A DNA stretch of 64,000 bases from an uncultured Roseiflexaceae bacterium (GTDB lineage Bacteria > Chloroflexota > Chloroflexia > Chloroflexales > Roseiflexaceae). The position numbers and the translations under genes are program-made. The notes beneath the pieces are model-generated. The model was not told where the DNA came from and made no database searches. It saw only the letters and a program-made list of their open reading frames with translations. This document shows, piece by piece, positions 43,212 through 49,927 of the stretch. Where the stretch lies: assembly GCA_937974195.1 (NCBI GenBank), contig CALJIC010000349.1:1-64000 (forward strand). The letters are read 5' to 3'. Numbering within the stretch: position 1 is the first letter of the stretch; each line of letters begins with the position of its first letter.

Positions 43212-43288
43212 GACTCTGTAGCTCAGTGGATTAGAGCGCTTCCCTGCGGAGGAAGAGGTCGGGCGTTCGAGTCGCCCCAGAGTCGCCA
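43212..43288 (+). tRNA. tRNA-Arg (anticodon GCG)
   Basis: A complete cloverleaf. The 7-bp acceptor GACTCTG pairs with CAGAGTC. The anticodon stem is CTTCC/GGAAG and the loop CTGCGGA has GCG at 43246-43248. The T stem is GGGCG/CGCCC with TTCGAGT, and the 3' CCA is encoded. A20, C35 and G36 are the arginine identity bases. Most bacteria decode CGY with an ACG (inosine) anticodon, so GCG is noteworthy. Confidence 0.93.
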
Positions 43289-43294
43289 CAAGTG

Positions 43295-43326
43295 AGAAGG
43301 GCGGCGCCACTGGCGGCCGCCCTTCT
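43295..43326 (+). terminator. Hairpin between the two tRNA genes
   Basis: A perfect 10-bp stem AGAAGGGCGG/CCGCCCTTCT with a 12-nt GC-rich loop. No U-run follows (GATGACAAC), so it may be a processing signal as well as a terminator. Confidence 0.5.
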
Positions 43327-43342
43327 GATGACAACTGAAGAG

Positions 43343-43432
43343 GGGGAGGTGACGGAGTGGTTGAACGTGCTCGTCTCGAAAACGAGTTGGGCCTGAAAAC
43401 CCACGTGGGTTCGAATCCCACCCTCCCCGCCA
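43343..43432 (+). tRNA. tRNA-Ser (anticodon CGA)
   Basis: A 90-nt type II tRNA. The acceptor GGGGAGG pairs with CCTCCCC. The anticodon stem is CTCGT/ACGAG with CGA at 43377-43379. A long variable arm with a hairpin (TGGGCCTGAAAACCCA region) follows, then the T arm GTGGG/CCCAC with TTCGAAT. Discriminator G and encoded CCA end the gene. Confidence 0.95.
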
Positions 43433-43437
43433 CCACA

Positions 43438-43468
43438 GAGCGCCGGCTGATGCCGGCGCTCGTCTGTT
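43438..43468 (+). terminator. Intrinsic terminator after tRNA-Ser
   Basis: A perfect 10-bp stem GAGCGCCGGC/GCCGGCGCTC with a TGAT loop, followed by GTCTGTTT. Confidence 0.75.
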
Positions 43469-43495
43469 TGGCAAGAAGGGCGGCCCTGTGCCCGG

Positions 43496-43951
43496 CTACT
43501 CGCCCTGCGCGTACCCGAGCGCAACCCGGATACGGTGCAGCGCCGCGCCGGTGAACGGGTCGCGGTGCACCAGCGGGTCCCAGGACTCCGGCGCGCGCAG
43601 GTCGAACCAGCCGACGGCCGTGATGGCGTAGGAGGCCGCGGCCTCCGGCTCCGGCTCGTGCCCCGGCCGCGCCTCGCCGCCCTGCGGCCGGCAGAGGTAG
43701 GTCTTCAGGCGCCGGTAGATCCCGCCCGGGAAGCCCGGCTCCTCGAGCAGCAGGCGCTCGACGGTGACCTCGAGGTGCGTCTCCTCGCGCATCTCGCGGC
43801 GCACGCACTCCTCCTCGGTCTCATGCGGCTCGCGGCCGCCGCCGGGGATCACCCAGTAGCCCTGGTCGTCGTCGTGCGGCTGGTGCTTGATCAGCAGGAT
43901 CGAGTCGCCGAGAAGGATGGCGCCCTGGTAGCGTGTGTCGCGGAGCGTCAT
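43496..43951 (-). CDS. Nudix hydrolase
   Basis: A 151-residue Nudix protein. The Nudix box spans about residues 36-60 (PGGGREPHE then REMREET), but the conserved Gly after the EE pair is replaced by His (EETHLE). The metal-binding Glu residues of REx2EE are intact, so hydrolysis is still plausible. The rest of the protein matches small 8-oxo-dGTPase or ADP-ribose-type members. The substrate is unknown. It converges on the tRNA cluster. Confidence 0.85.
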   Translation of the reverse strand: MTLRDTRYQGAILLGDSILLIKHQPHDDDQGYWVIPGGGREPHETEEECVRREMREETHLEVTVERLLLEEPGFPGGIYRRLKTYLCRPQGGEARPGHEPEPEAAASYAITAVGWFDLRAPESWDPLVHRDPFTGAALHRIRVALGYAQGE

Positions 43952-43984
43952 GGGGTGTTGGGCTCTCAGCTATCAGGTCTGACG

Positions 43985-44611
43985 TCAGCGGGCCGACACC
44001 GGGGTCGCCGAGGGCGCGCCGCGCTCGCCCGGCTGCGGCAGCAGCAGCAGCCCGGCCCCCACCAGCGCCGTGAGCCCGGCCGCCAGCCAGAAGATGAAGT
44101 CCCGGCTCACGTGGCTGGTGAGCGGCGGGTGGAAGCCCAACCCGTAGTCCACGAACACCGAGAGCGCGAACCAGACGATCACCCACATGCGCTTCGAGAG
44201 CGACAGCCGGCCGATGTGCGGCACGAACAGCAGCCCCTCGCACAGCAGCCCGATGTGAGTCACGAACAGCAGCGCCTCCACCGGCAGGATGATGCCCGAG
44301 CCGGTCCACTGCCGCAGCCAGAAGGCGATCGTCCAGAGCCCGTACTTCACGCAGAAGAACGCCGTCAGCGCGTAGAACCAGCGCCACTCCTTCCCGGCGC
44401 GCAGGCCGAACAGCGCGATCGTCCCGAGCAGCGCCGCCAGCGGGCAGTCGGGGATGAAGGGCAGCGCCCAGATCGGCGAGCTCAGGATCATCGGGCCGTA
44501 CCACACCGCGCCGCCGATCACGGTGCCCAGCAGGTTGGCGATCACCGCCGCCCAGAAGAGCAGCGGGTTACGCAGGATCGTGTTCAGAGTCCAGCGGAGG
44601 AGCTGTTCCAT
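43985..44611 (-). CDS. DUF1405 membrane protein (YpjA-like)
   Basis: A 208-residue protein with about six helices. The blocks ANLLGTVIGGAVWYG, PFIPDCPLAALLG and CVKYGLWTIAFW match the DUF1405/YpjA family found next to cytochrome bc genes in Bacillus. The function is unknown. The start at 44611 has AGGAG-like bases upstream. It may be transcribed with the Nudix gene 33 bp downstream. Confidence 0.8.
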   Translation of the reverse strand: MEQLLRWTLNTILRNPLLFWAAVIANLLGTVIGGAVWYGPMILSSPIWALPFIPDCPLAALLGTIALFGLRAGKEWRWFYALTAFFCVKYGLWTIAFWLRQWTGSGIILPVEALLFVTHIGLLCEGLLFVPHIGRLSLSKRMWVIVWFALSVFVDYGLGFHPPLTSHVSRDFIFWLAAGLTALVGAGLLLLPQPGERGAPSATPVSAR

Positions 44612-44624
44612 ACCGTATCTTTCC

Positions 44625-44763
44625 TGACTCGGTGACAGGGTGACTCAGTGACAGGGTGACCGGGTGACCAGGGGAGCAAGAAGGTTGTGGCGTGGTACGG
44701 GTCTCTGGCTGCAAAGGGTCACCCCGTCACCCCATCACCCCGTCACCGAGTCACCTGGTCACC
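44625..44763. repeat. Inverted array of GGTGAC words invading a gene end
   Basis: The left part (44625-44671) is made of GGTGACAGGGTGAC-type units and the right part (44717-44763) of the complementary GTCACCCCGTCACC-type units. The right part covers the last codons and stop of the acyltransferase gene. It belongs to the same class as the repeats at 1-118 and 2455-2541. Confidence 0.75.
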
Positions 44764-45348
44764 ACTGGCCCCTGGCCGGATCAGCCGGATCGGCACGCCG
44801 CCGACGAACGCGCCGGGCGGCACATCGCGGTTCACCAGGCTCATCGCCGACACCGTCGCCCCGTCGCCGATCACCACGCCGGGCAGGATGGTGCAGTTCG
44901 CGCCGATCGTCACGTCCCGCCCGATGTGCACCGGGCCGCGGCGCCACTCGTAGCGGGTGAACTCGTGGCATAGCACCGTCGAGTTGTAGCCGATGATGCA
45001 GTCCTCGCCCAGGGTCACATCCTGCGGGAAGAAGATGTCGAACATCACCATCAGGCCGACCGAGGCGTGGCGCCCGACGCGCATGCCGAGCGCGCGGTAG
45101 ATGCGGTTCTTCAGCGCCATGAACGGCACGTAGCGCGCCAGCTGGATGAGCGCCGCGTTGCGCGCCACGCGCGCGTATCCCCCGGTGAGGCGCGGGAAGT
45201 ACCACAGGGCGTTGTGCGGCCCCGGCGACGGCGCGATCTGCAGGCGCGCCCTGCGCGCCGCGCTCGTGCCCAGGCCGTCGGCTGTGCCCGAGGCCACGGG
45301 CGACTGCGCCGCTCCGGCGTTCTCCACAGCGCCAGTATCCATCCTCAC
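44743..45348 (-). CDS. Hexapeptide-repeat acyltransferase
   Basis: A 201-residue protein of the left-handed beta-helix O-acetyltransferase family (WbbJ/LacA type). Hexapeptide turns are seen from about residue 95 (VGLMVMFDIFF, LGEDCIIGYN, IGRDVTIGANCTILPGVVIGDGATV). A cap region ends SLVNRDVPPGAFVGGVPIRLIR. The N-terminal 45 residues are low complexity and the start (GTG 45348 or ATG 45342) is uncertain. It likely acetylates a sugar of a surface glycan. The last six codons derive from the GGTGAC repeat array. It lies 6 bp after the cyclophilin gene. Confidence 0.8.
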   Translation of the reverse strand: MRMDTGAVENAGAAQSPVASGTADGLGTSAARRARLQIAPSPGPHNALWYFPRLTGGYARVARNAALIQLARYVPFMALKNRIYRALGMRVGRHASVGLMVMFDIFFPQDVTLGEDCIIGYNSTVLCHEFTRYEWRRGPVHIGRDVTIGANCTILPGVVIGDGATVSAMSLVNRDVPPGAFVGGVPIRLIRPGASGDQVTR

Positions 45349-45354
45349 CCGGTC

Positions 45355-45846
45355 TTACCGCTCCTCCACCGTCACCGCGAGCATCTGGTCGCCCTGGCGA
45401 ATGGCGTTGACGACGTCCATCCCCTCGACGACCTTGCCGAACACGGTGTGCTTGCCGTCCAGGTGCGGCTGGGGCGAGTGGGTGATGAAGAACTGGCTGC
45501 CGTTCGTGTTCGGGCCGGCGTTGGCCATCGAGATCACGCCGGTCTCGTGCTTGAGCGGGTTCTGCTTCGGGTCCACCTCGTCCTGGAACCGGTAGCCCGG
45601 CCCGCCCCGGCCGGTGCCGGTCGGGTCGCCGCCCTGGATGACGAAGTTCGGAATGACGCGGTGGAAGCTCACGCCGTCGTAGAAGCCCTCGCGGGCGAGG
45701 AAGACGAAGTTATTGACCGTGACGGGCGCGTAGTTCGGGTAGAGGTCCAGGACGATCTCGCCCTTGGTGGTCTGCATGGTCACGCGGTAGGTCTTGGACG
45801 TGTCGATCGTCATCTCCGGCGCCTGGCGCCACTGCTTGGCTGGCAC
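45355..45846 (-). CDS. Cyclophilin-type peptidyl-prolyl isomerase
   Basis: A 163-residue cytoplasmic PPIase. The GTG at 45846 is chosen because GAAAGGAAGG lies directly upstream. Catalytic blocks are VSFHRVIPNFVIQGGD (with the catalytic Arg), NTNGSQFFIT and LDGKHTVFGKVVEGMDVV. No signal peptide is present, so it acts in the cytoplasm. It catalyses cis/trans proline isomerisation during folding. Confidence 0.95.
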   Translation of the reverse strand: MPAKQWRQAPEMTIDTSKTYRVTMQTTKGEIVLDLYPNYAPVTVNNFVFLAREGFYDGVSFHRVIPNFVIQGGDPTGTGRGGPGYRFQDEVDPKQNPLKHETGVISMANAGPNTNGSQFFITHSPQPHLDGKHTVFGKVVEGMDVVNAIRQGDQMLAVTVEER

Positions 45847-46156
45847 AGCCCTTCCTTTCTGCTCGCAGGAGGTGCGGGGGCTGTAGAGGTGGCCCGCCCC
45901 GATCCCCCTGCCGCGTAGTCGCCTGTCATGATCCGTGTGGCGCGGCGGCCGCACCCCCGCACTGCCTGGAAGCGTTCGTAGAGGCGTGACCCCACATCTT
46001 CCCGGCAGGAGGGCGGCTGGCAACGACCGCGCAGCTCCCGTGAATTATACCATCGCTGGCCGGGGGCGCGCTGCGCTGCGGACGCGCCTTCGTGGTAAGA
46101 TAGCGCCGCTGCCGCAGCGTGTGCGGCGGACCTTCCACCGTAAGGAGCTTCACACC
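45847..46156. other. Divergent intergenic region with two extended -10 elements
   Basis: On the minus strand a perfect TGGTATAAT lies at 46052-46044, serving the cyclophilin gene with a leader of about 190 nt. On the plus strand TGGTAAGAT lies at 46093-46101, 56 bp before the oxidoreductase ATG. No ORF in the leader is convincing. Confidence 0.55.
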
Positions 46157-47230
46157 ATGACATCCCCGGTTCGCTTCGGCGTCATCGGCGCAGGCTCGAT
46201 TGCCACCCGCGGCCACATCCCCTCGCTGCAGCGGATCCCCGGCGTCCAAGTGATCGCGATCTGCGATGCGAATTTGGAGCGGGCGCAGCAGGTGGCCGCT
46301 CAGTTCAACATTCCCTATGCGTTCAGCGATTTCCGCGAGGTCACCAGCCACCCGGAGGTGGACGCGATCACCGTCGGTGTGCCGAACGCGTTCCACGCCC
46401 CGGTGTCGCTGGCGGCGCTCGAGTCCGGCAAGCACGTGCTCTGCGAGAAGCCGCTGGCGACCAGCGTCGCCGATGGTGAGGCGATGGTCGCCGCGGCGCA
46501 GCGGGCCGGCCGCGTCCTGGCGGTGAACATGAGCACCCGCCCCGAGCCGGCGATCGTCGCCGTCCGCGAGGCCGTGCAGGCCGGCCGCCTGGGCAAGGTG
46601 ACCTACGCCTACGGGCGCATGTTCCGCCGCAGCGGCATCCCCGGCTTCGGCAGCTGGTTCACGCGCAAGGAGCTGGCCGGCGGCGGCGCGACGATGGACA
46701 TCGGCGTGCACGTGCTCGACGCGCTGCTCTGGGTCCTGGGCTTCCCGCGGGTGACGGCCGTGCGCGGCGAGATCCAGGCGGTGCACGGCCCGCACGAGCG
46801 CGGCCTTGGCTCGTGGGGCGCGGATCGCGTGCCCGGCGGCACGTTCGACGTGGACGACCTGTCGGCGATTCACCTGCGGCTGGCGGACGGCGGCCTGATC
46901 ACCGTCGAGGTCAGCTGGGCGATCCACGGCCGCAACGAGCAGCGCATGCAGCTCGCGGGCGACCTGGGCGGCGCGGATATCTTCCCCGACCTGTACGGCG
47001 AGTCGACTCCGCTGCGCTTCTACTGGAACGAGGGGGATAAGCCGGTGGAGGTCATCCCGACGCTGCCCGAGACCCAGTGGGGCTGGGCGCTCGGCTTCTC
47101 GCGCTTCGTCGATGCGGTGCGTGGCCACGGCGAGCCGCTGGCCACCGGCCAGGAGGGGCTGCAGGTGCTGCGGCTGCTGGACGCGGCCTACCGGTCGGCC
47201 GAGGCCGGGCGCGAGATCTCGCTGGTCTGA
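46157..47230 (+). CDS. Gfo/Idh/MocA family oxidoreductase
   Basis: A 357-residue NAD(P)-dependent sugar dehydrogenase. The ATG at 46157 follows AAGGAG. The Rossmann motif is GVIGAGSIATRGHIP, the family motif CEKPLA (with the catalytic Lys) is near residue 96, and GGGATMDIGVHVLD carries the catalytic-site His and Asp residues. Typical substrates are inositols, glucose derivatives and sugar acids. An intrinsic terminator follows directly. Confidence 0.92.
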   Translation: MTSPVRFGVIGAGSIATRGHIPSLQRIPGVQVIAICDANLERAQQVAAQFNIPYAFSDFREVTSHPEVDAITVGVPNAFHAPVSLAALESGKHVLCEKPLATSVADGEAMVAAAQRAGRVLAVNMSTRPEPAIVAVREAVQAGRLGKVTYAYGRMFRRSGIPGFGSWFTRKELAGGGATMDIGVHVLDALLWVLGFPRVTAVRGEIQAVHGPHERGLGSWGADRVPGGTFDVDDLSAIHLRLADGGLITVEVSWAIHGRNEQRMQLAGDLGGADIFPDLYGESTPLRFYWNEGDKPVEVIPTLPETQWGWALGFSRFVDAVRGHGEPLATGQEGLQVLRLLDAAYRSAEAGREISLV

Positions 47231-47244
47231 CGCGCTGACGAGAT

Positions 47245-47276
47245 GCGGGGTGGCTCAGCCACCCCGCGATCTTTTT
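47245..47276 (+). terminator. Strong intrinsic terminator
   Basis: A perfect 10-bp stem GCGGGGTGGC/GCCACCCCGC with a TCA loop, followed by GATCTTTTT. It ends the oxidoreductase transcript and sits just before the convergent moeA stop. Confidence 0.85.
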
Positions 47277-47294
47277 CCGTGTAAGCCGTATGTG

Positions 47295-48548
47295 CTACTG
47301 GAGAGGCCCGGTCAGGAGCGCCTCGAGCTCCTCGCCGGGCTGGTACGTGCGCTCGCCGGGCGGCACCAGCAGCAGCGCGTTCGCGCCGCGCAGCGAGAGC
47401 AGCCGGCTCGAGCCCTGCGCGCCGGTCGTGCGCGCCACCAGCCGGCCGCCGTCGAGGCTCACGATGGCGCGCTGGTACTCCGGCCGGTCCGGCGAGGGCC
47501 GGATCGGGTCGAGCAGCGCCACCTGCGCCTTCGGGCGCTCCGGCCGCGCGTCTCCCTGGAGCCGCCGCAGCGCCGGGCGCACGAACACCTCGAAGGAGAC
47601 CAGCGAGGAGACCGGGTAGCCGGGGAGGCCGAAGACCATGCGCCCGCCGACCGTCGCGAAGGTCGTCGGCTTGCCGGGCTTGAAGGCGATCCGCCCGAAG
47701 TGGACCGTCCCGAGCTCGGCCAGCAGCGGCTTGATCAGGTCGCGGGTGCCCATCGAGACGCCGCCGCTGGTGATCAGCACGTCGGCCTGCTCGAGGCCGC
47801 GCAGGATCGCCTGCCGCTGCAGCGCCTCGTCGTCGCGGGCGATCCCGAGCGAGATCGTCTCGCAGCCGGCCTCGCGCGCCGCCGCCAGCAGCGCGTAGCG
47901 GTTGCTGTCGCGCACGCCGCCGGGGATCGGCTCGGCGTCGGGGTCGAACACCTCGTCGCCGGTCGCCAGCACCGCCACCACCGGCCGGCGGTAGACCTTC
48001 ACCCGCGTGCGGCCCACGGTCGCCAGCAGGCCGATCTCCGGCGCGCCGAGCGTGGCGCCGCGCTCCAGCACGAGCTGGCCGGCGGCGATGTCCTGCCCGA
48101 CCGCGTGGACCGCGTCGCCGGCCGAGAGCGCGCGCGCGATCTGCAGCGTGCCGTCGCGCTCCTCGGTCTGCTCGACCATGATCACGGCGTCGGCGCCCGG
48201 CGGCAGCGGGGCGCCGGTCATGATCCGCACCGCTGTGCCGGGCTCGACCACCAGCCCCGCGTCGCCCCCGGCCGTGATCTCACCCAGCACGCGCCGCGGG
48301 GCCAGGCCATCTTCGGCGCGCACGGCGTACCCGTCGACCGCCGACTTCGGCACGTCGGGGAGCGGCGCCGCGGCGTACACATCCTCGGCCAGCACCCGTC
48401 CGGCCGGAGAGGGCGCCCCCGGCGTGCGCTCGGCCAGGATGTCGATCTCCTCCACCCCGAGCGGCGCGGCGTGGGCCTCGATCGTGCGCAGGGCCTCCGC
48501 GATCGAGACCATCGGGTAAGGAGACTCGCGTCGCATCTCGCGCATCAC
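47295..48548 (-). CDS. moeA: Molybdopterin molybdenumtransferase
   Basis: A 417-residue MoeA that inserts molybdate into molybdopterin-AMP. The N-terminal domain has LPDVPKSAVDGYAV and GTAVRIMTGAPLPPGADAVIMVE. The MoCF-binding domain has VYRRPVVAVLATGDE, SGGVSMGTRD and FGLPGYPVSSLVSFE. The C-terminal beta domain is intact. Two start codons (GTG 48548, ATG 48545) adjoin. It follows trxB by 3 bp. It could supply Moco to the cox enzyme, although the two loci are 42 kb apart. Confidence 0.95.
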   Translation of the reverse strand: MMREMRRESPYPMVSIAEALRTIEAHAAPLGVEEIDILAERTPGAPSPAGRVLAEDVYAAAPLPDVPKSAVDGYAVRAEDGLAPRRVLGEITAGGDAGLVVEPGTAVRIMTGAPLPPGADAVIMVEQTEERDGTLQIARALSAGDAVHAVGQDIAAGQLVLERGATLGAPEIGLLATVGRTRVKVYRRPVVAVLATGDEVFDPDAEPIPGGVRDSNRYALLAAAREAGCETISLGIARDDEALQRQAILRGLEQADVLITSGGVSMGTRDLIKPLLAELGTVHFGRIAFKPGKPTTFATVGGRMVFGLPGYPVSSLVSFEVFVRPALRRLQGDARPERPKAQVALLDPIRPSPDRPEYQRAIVSLDGGRLVARTTGAQGSSRLLSLRGANALLLVPPGERTYQPGEELEALLTGPLQ

Positions 48549-48551
48549 AGG

Positions 48552-49535
48552 CTACCAGGCGCCGAGCGCCGGCGACTCCACCTGCTCAGTCTCTGCCTGG
48601 CTCTTCTTCTGGGCGTGCTCCTGCTCGGCCAGGAACCAGGTGGCCTCCATAGCCGCCTTGCAGCCGTCCGCGGCGGCCGTGACCGCCTGGCGGTACACGT
48701 GGTCCACCACGTCGCCGGCCGCGAACACGCCCGGCACGTTGGTGCGGGTGCGGCTGTCGGCGAGCAGGTAGCCGTTCTCATCCATGTCTAGCTGCCCCTT
48801 GAACAGCCAGGTGTTCGGTATGTGGCCGATGTAGGGGAACACGCCGTCCGCCTCGAGCGTGGACACCTCGCCGGTCTTCAGGTTGCGCACGCGCACGCCG
48901 GTGACCTTGTCGTCGCCCAGGATCTCCTCGACGACCGAGTCCCACACGAAGCGGATCTTCTCGTTGGCGAACGCGCGCTCCTGCAGGACCGGGTCGGCGC
49001 GCAGCGTGTCGCGCCGGTGGATGATCGTCAGCTCAGAGACGTAGCGCGTCAGGAAGAGGCCCTCGTCCAGCGCGCTGTTGCCGCCGCCGACCACGACCAC
49101 CTTCTTGCCGCGGAAGAAGAAGCCGTCGCAGGTGGCACAGTAGGAGACCCCGCGGTTGGCCAGCTTCTCCTCGCCGGGCACGCCCAGCTTGCGCGGCGAC
49201 GCCCCGGTGGCGATGATCAGCGAGTCGGCCGTCACCGTCTCACCGCCGTCCGTCGTCAGCCGGAACGGCCGGACGGAGAGATCGACCTTCTCGATCAGCG
49301 CGTCGAGGAACTGGGCTCCGAAGCGCGCCGCCTGCTTCTCCATGTTGTCGGCCAGATCGAAGCCGCCGATCGACTCGACGAAGCCGGGGTAGTTCTCGAC
49401 CTCGTTGGTGGTGGCGATCAGCCCGCCGGGCTGGAGGCCGCGTATCACCAGCGGCTCCAGGTTGGCGCGGCCGGCGTACAGCGCCGCGGTCAGGCCCGCA
49501 GGGCCAGAGCCGATGATAACAACCTTGCTGTGCAT
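48552..49535 (-). CDS. trxB: Thioredoxin reductase
   Basis: A 327-residue flavoprotein that passes electrons from NADPH to thioredoxin. The ATG at 49535 follows GAGGAG. FAD motif GSGPAGLTAALYAGRANL is N-terminal, the redox pair is Cys133-Cys136 in CATC, and GGGNSALDE is the NAD(P)H site. The C-terminal FAD motif is NVPGVFAAGDVVDHVYRQA. An extra 20-residue tail is present (QEHAQKKSQAETEQVE). It shares an operon with moeA. Confidence 0.96.
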   Translation of the reverse strand: MHSKVVIIGSGPAGLTAALYAGRANLEPLVIRGLQPGGLIATTNEVENYPGFVESIGGFDLADNMEKQAARFGAQFLDALIEKVDLSVRPFRLTTDGGETVTADSLIIATGASPRKLGVPGEEKLANRGVSYCATCDGFFFRGKKVVVVGGGNSALDEGLFLTRYVSELTIIHRRDTLRADPVLQERAFANEKIRFVWDSVVEEILGDDKVTGVRVRNLKTGEVSTLEADGVFPYIGHIPNTWLFKGQLDMDENGYLLADSRTRTNVPGVFAAGDVVDHVYRQAVTAAADGCKAAMEATWFLAEQEHAQKKSQAETEQVESPALGAW

Positions 49536-49927
49536 TCTCGATTGCTCCTCTTCAGTGGAGGGCGGAAACGCCGGCGAAACACAAGGCTCCGGTGGGCCGG
49601 TCGAGCCCGCCGTGTTCCCGTCCACCTGTATGATAACACACCTTGCCCTCCAATTTCTGTAATCCAGATTACCCCCCCTGGGTATGGCGCTCCCTTACCG
49701 ATGGCGCATGTTCGAGCAGGGCGTCATGGGCCTCGTGAACCGTGCGGACAAACTCCTCAGCGCGCTGCCGTTCGGTCAGCCGCCGCACTAGCCGCAGTGT
49801 CGGGCTGAGAAGTGGACCAACGACGGCTGCCGGAAATCGGCGCGGCGCTCTACAATCATCTTCAGCGGTTCCGCCTCAGGAGCCAGCAGCCCAGATGCTC
49901 TCCTGAACACACTCCAAGGATCGTGCC
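49536..49927. other. Intergenic region upstream of trxB and the lamin-tail gene
   Basis: A minus-strand TGTTATCAT extended -10 (49638-49630) fits trxB. A plus-strand TACAAT (49851-49856) lies 72 bp before the surface-protein ATG. A 35-codon ORF occupies 49684-49791 and is listed separately. Nothing else is evident. Confidence 0.5.
49684..49791 (+). CDS. Possible 35-residue small protein
   Basis: ATG to TAG, 35 codons with third-position GC like the neighbours. The product starts MALPYRWRMFEQ and contains a mixed charged/hydrophobic helix (GLVNRADKLLSAL). No ribosome site or promoter directly supports it. It may be chance. Confidence 0.25.
   Translation: MALPYRWRMFEQGVMGLVNRADKLLSALPFGQPPH

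Noticed and set aside
43295..43326. A third tRNA between the Arg and Ser genes
   Set aside because: The segment is a simple 10-bp hairpin and cannot form a cloverleaf.
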